A stretch of DNA of 6,233 bases from an uncultured Prevotella sp. Lineage in GTDB: Bacteria; Bacteroidota; Bacteroidia; Bacteroidales; Bacteroidaceae. Shown piece by piece: positions 6,124 through 6,233 of this stretch. The DNA is taken from NCBI GenBank assembly GCA_934217675.1, contig CAKQCV010000110.1:1-6233 (forward strand), read 5' to 3'. Position 1 is the first letter of the stretch. Each line of letters starts with the position of its first letter. Below the pieces are notes generated by a model that saw only the letters and a program-made list of their open reading frames with translations, was not told the origin of the DNA and made no database searches. A program made the position numbers and the translations under genes.

Positions 6124-6161
6124 CTTTAAAGTCACGACACAAGCGTTTTCCCGAGCAAAAT

Positions 6162-6232
6162 TGGGATATGGTGTAATGGTAACACTACAGATTCTGGTCC
6201 TGTCATTCTTGGTTCGAGTCCGAGTATCCCAA
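6162..6232 (+). tRNA. tRNA-Gln, anticodon CUG (second copy)
   Basis: This copy is identical in every base to the first one, including the anticodon CTG (6194-6196) and the A31-C39 mismatch. The acceptor stem pairs 6162-6168 with 6225-6231, and A6232 is the discriminator. CCA is not encoded as far as the window shows. No promoter is seen in the 38 bases between the tRNAs, so both are probably cut from one precursor transcript. Confidence 0.95.
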
Positions 6233-6233
6233 C

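Larger units (their letters stand above)
6051..6233 (+). repeat. Tandem duplication of the tRNA-Gln unit
   Basis: Bases 6051-6124 and 6160-6233 are identical over 74 bases, covering each tRNA plus two bases before and one after. The unique spacer between them is 35 bases (6125-6159). The spacing from copy to copy is 109 bases. The identity runs to the last base of the window, so it may extend and further copies may follow. Confidence 0.9.

Noticed and set aside
6053..6232. tRNA genes as an integration (attachment) site for a mobile element
   Set aside because: No integrase gene is in the window, and the 74-base repeat contains an entire functional tRNA in both copies, which fits plain tandem duplication better than an att site.

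Overview
The window looks like an ordinary chromosomal segment of a Bacteroidota bacterium, most likely order Bacteroidales and close to Prevotella. Reasons seen in the sequence are: three promoters of the Bacteroidota type (TTTG about 18-21 bases upstream of TAnnTTTG); translation starts mostly without a Shine-Dalgarno sequence in AT-rich leaders; an FtsH of the Bacteroidota type; a PafA-type alkaline phosphatase; and a secreted pectate lyase with a C-terminal tail resembling those of type IX secretion cargo. The genus assignment is inference.

Layout from left to right. Positions 1-755 (+) hold the C-terminal 250 codons of a PafA-like phosphatase whose beginning lies outside the window. Positions 756-1013 are an intergenic space between convergent genes; it holds a small hairpin region, a large imperfect palindrome built from CATCCCTCACT units, and an AT-rich bidirectional terminator. 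A secreted PL1-family pectate lyase follows on the minus strand (1014-2264), with its own promoter just upstream. A 14-bp terminator hairpin (2377-2421) separates it from the next transcription unit. That unit, also on the minus strand, reads rsfS (5814-5449), ftsH (5391-3346), cdsA (3340-2456), and looks like a three-gene operon. A divergent promoter region (5815-6052) serves this operon on the minus strand and two identical tRNA-Gln(CUG) genes on the plus strand (6053-6123 and 6162-6232). The window ends one base after the second tRNA.

How the parts work together. The rsfS-ftsH-cdsA unit is housekeeping: ribosome silencing, membrane-anchored proteolysis and CDP-diacylglycerol synthesis. The tRNA pair serves CAG codons. 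The phosphatase and the pectate lyase are nutrient-scavenging exported enzymes (phosphate and pectin) at the accessory end of the window. No SusC/SusD pair or other carbohydrate enzyme is visible, so the lyase cannot be assigned to a polysaccharide utilization locus from this window.

I see no convincing new biological system. The items most worth a second look are the CATCCCTCACT palindrome, the sorting-like tail of the pectate lyase, the A31-C39 mismatch in both tRNAs, the palindrome inside the lyase promoter, and the start codon of ftsH.
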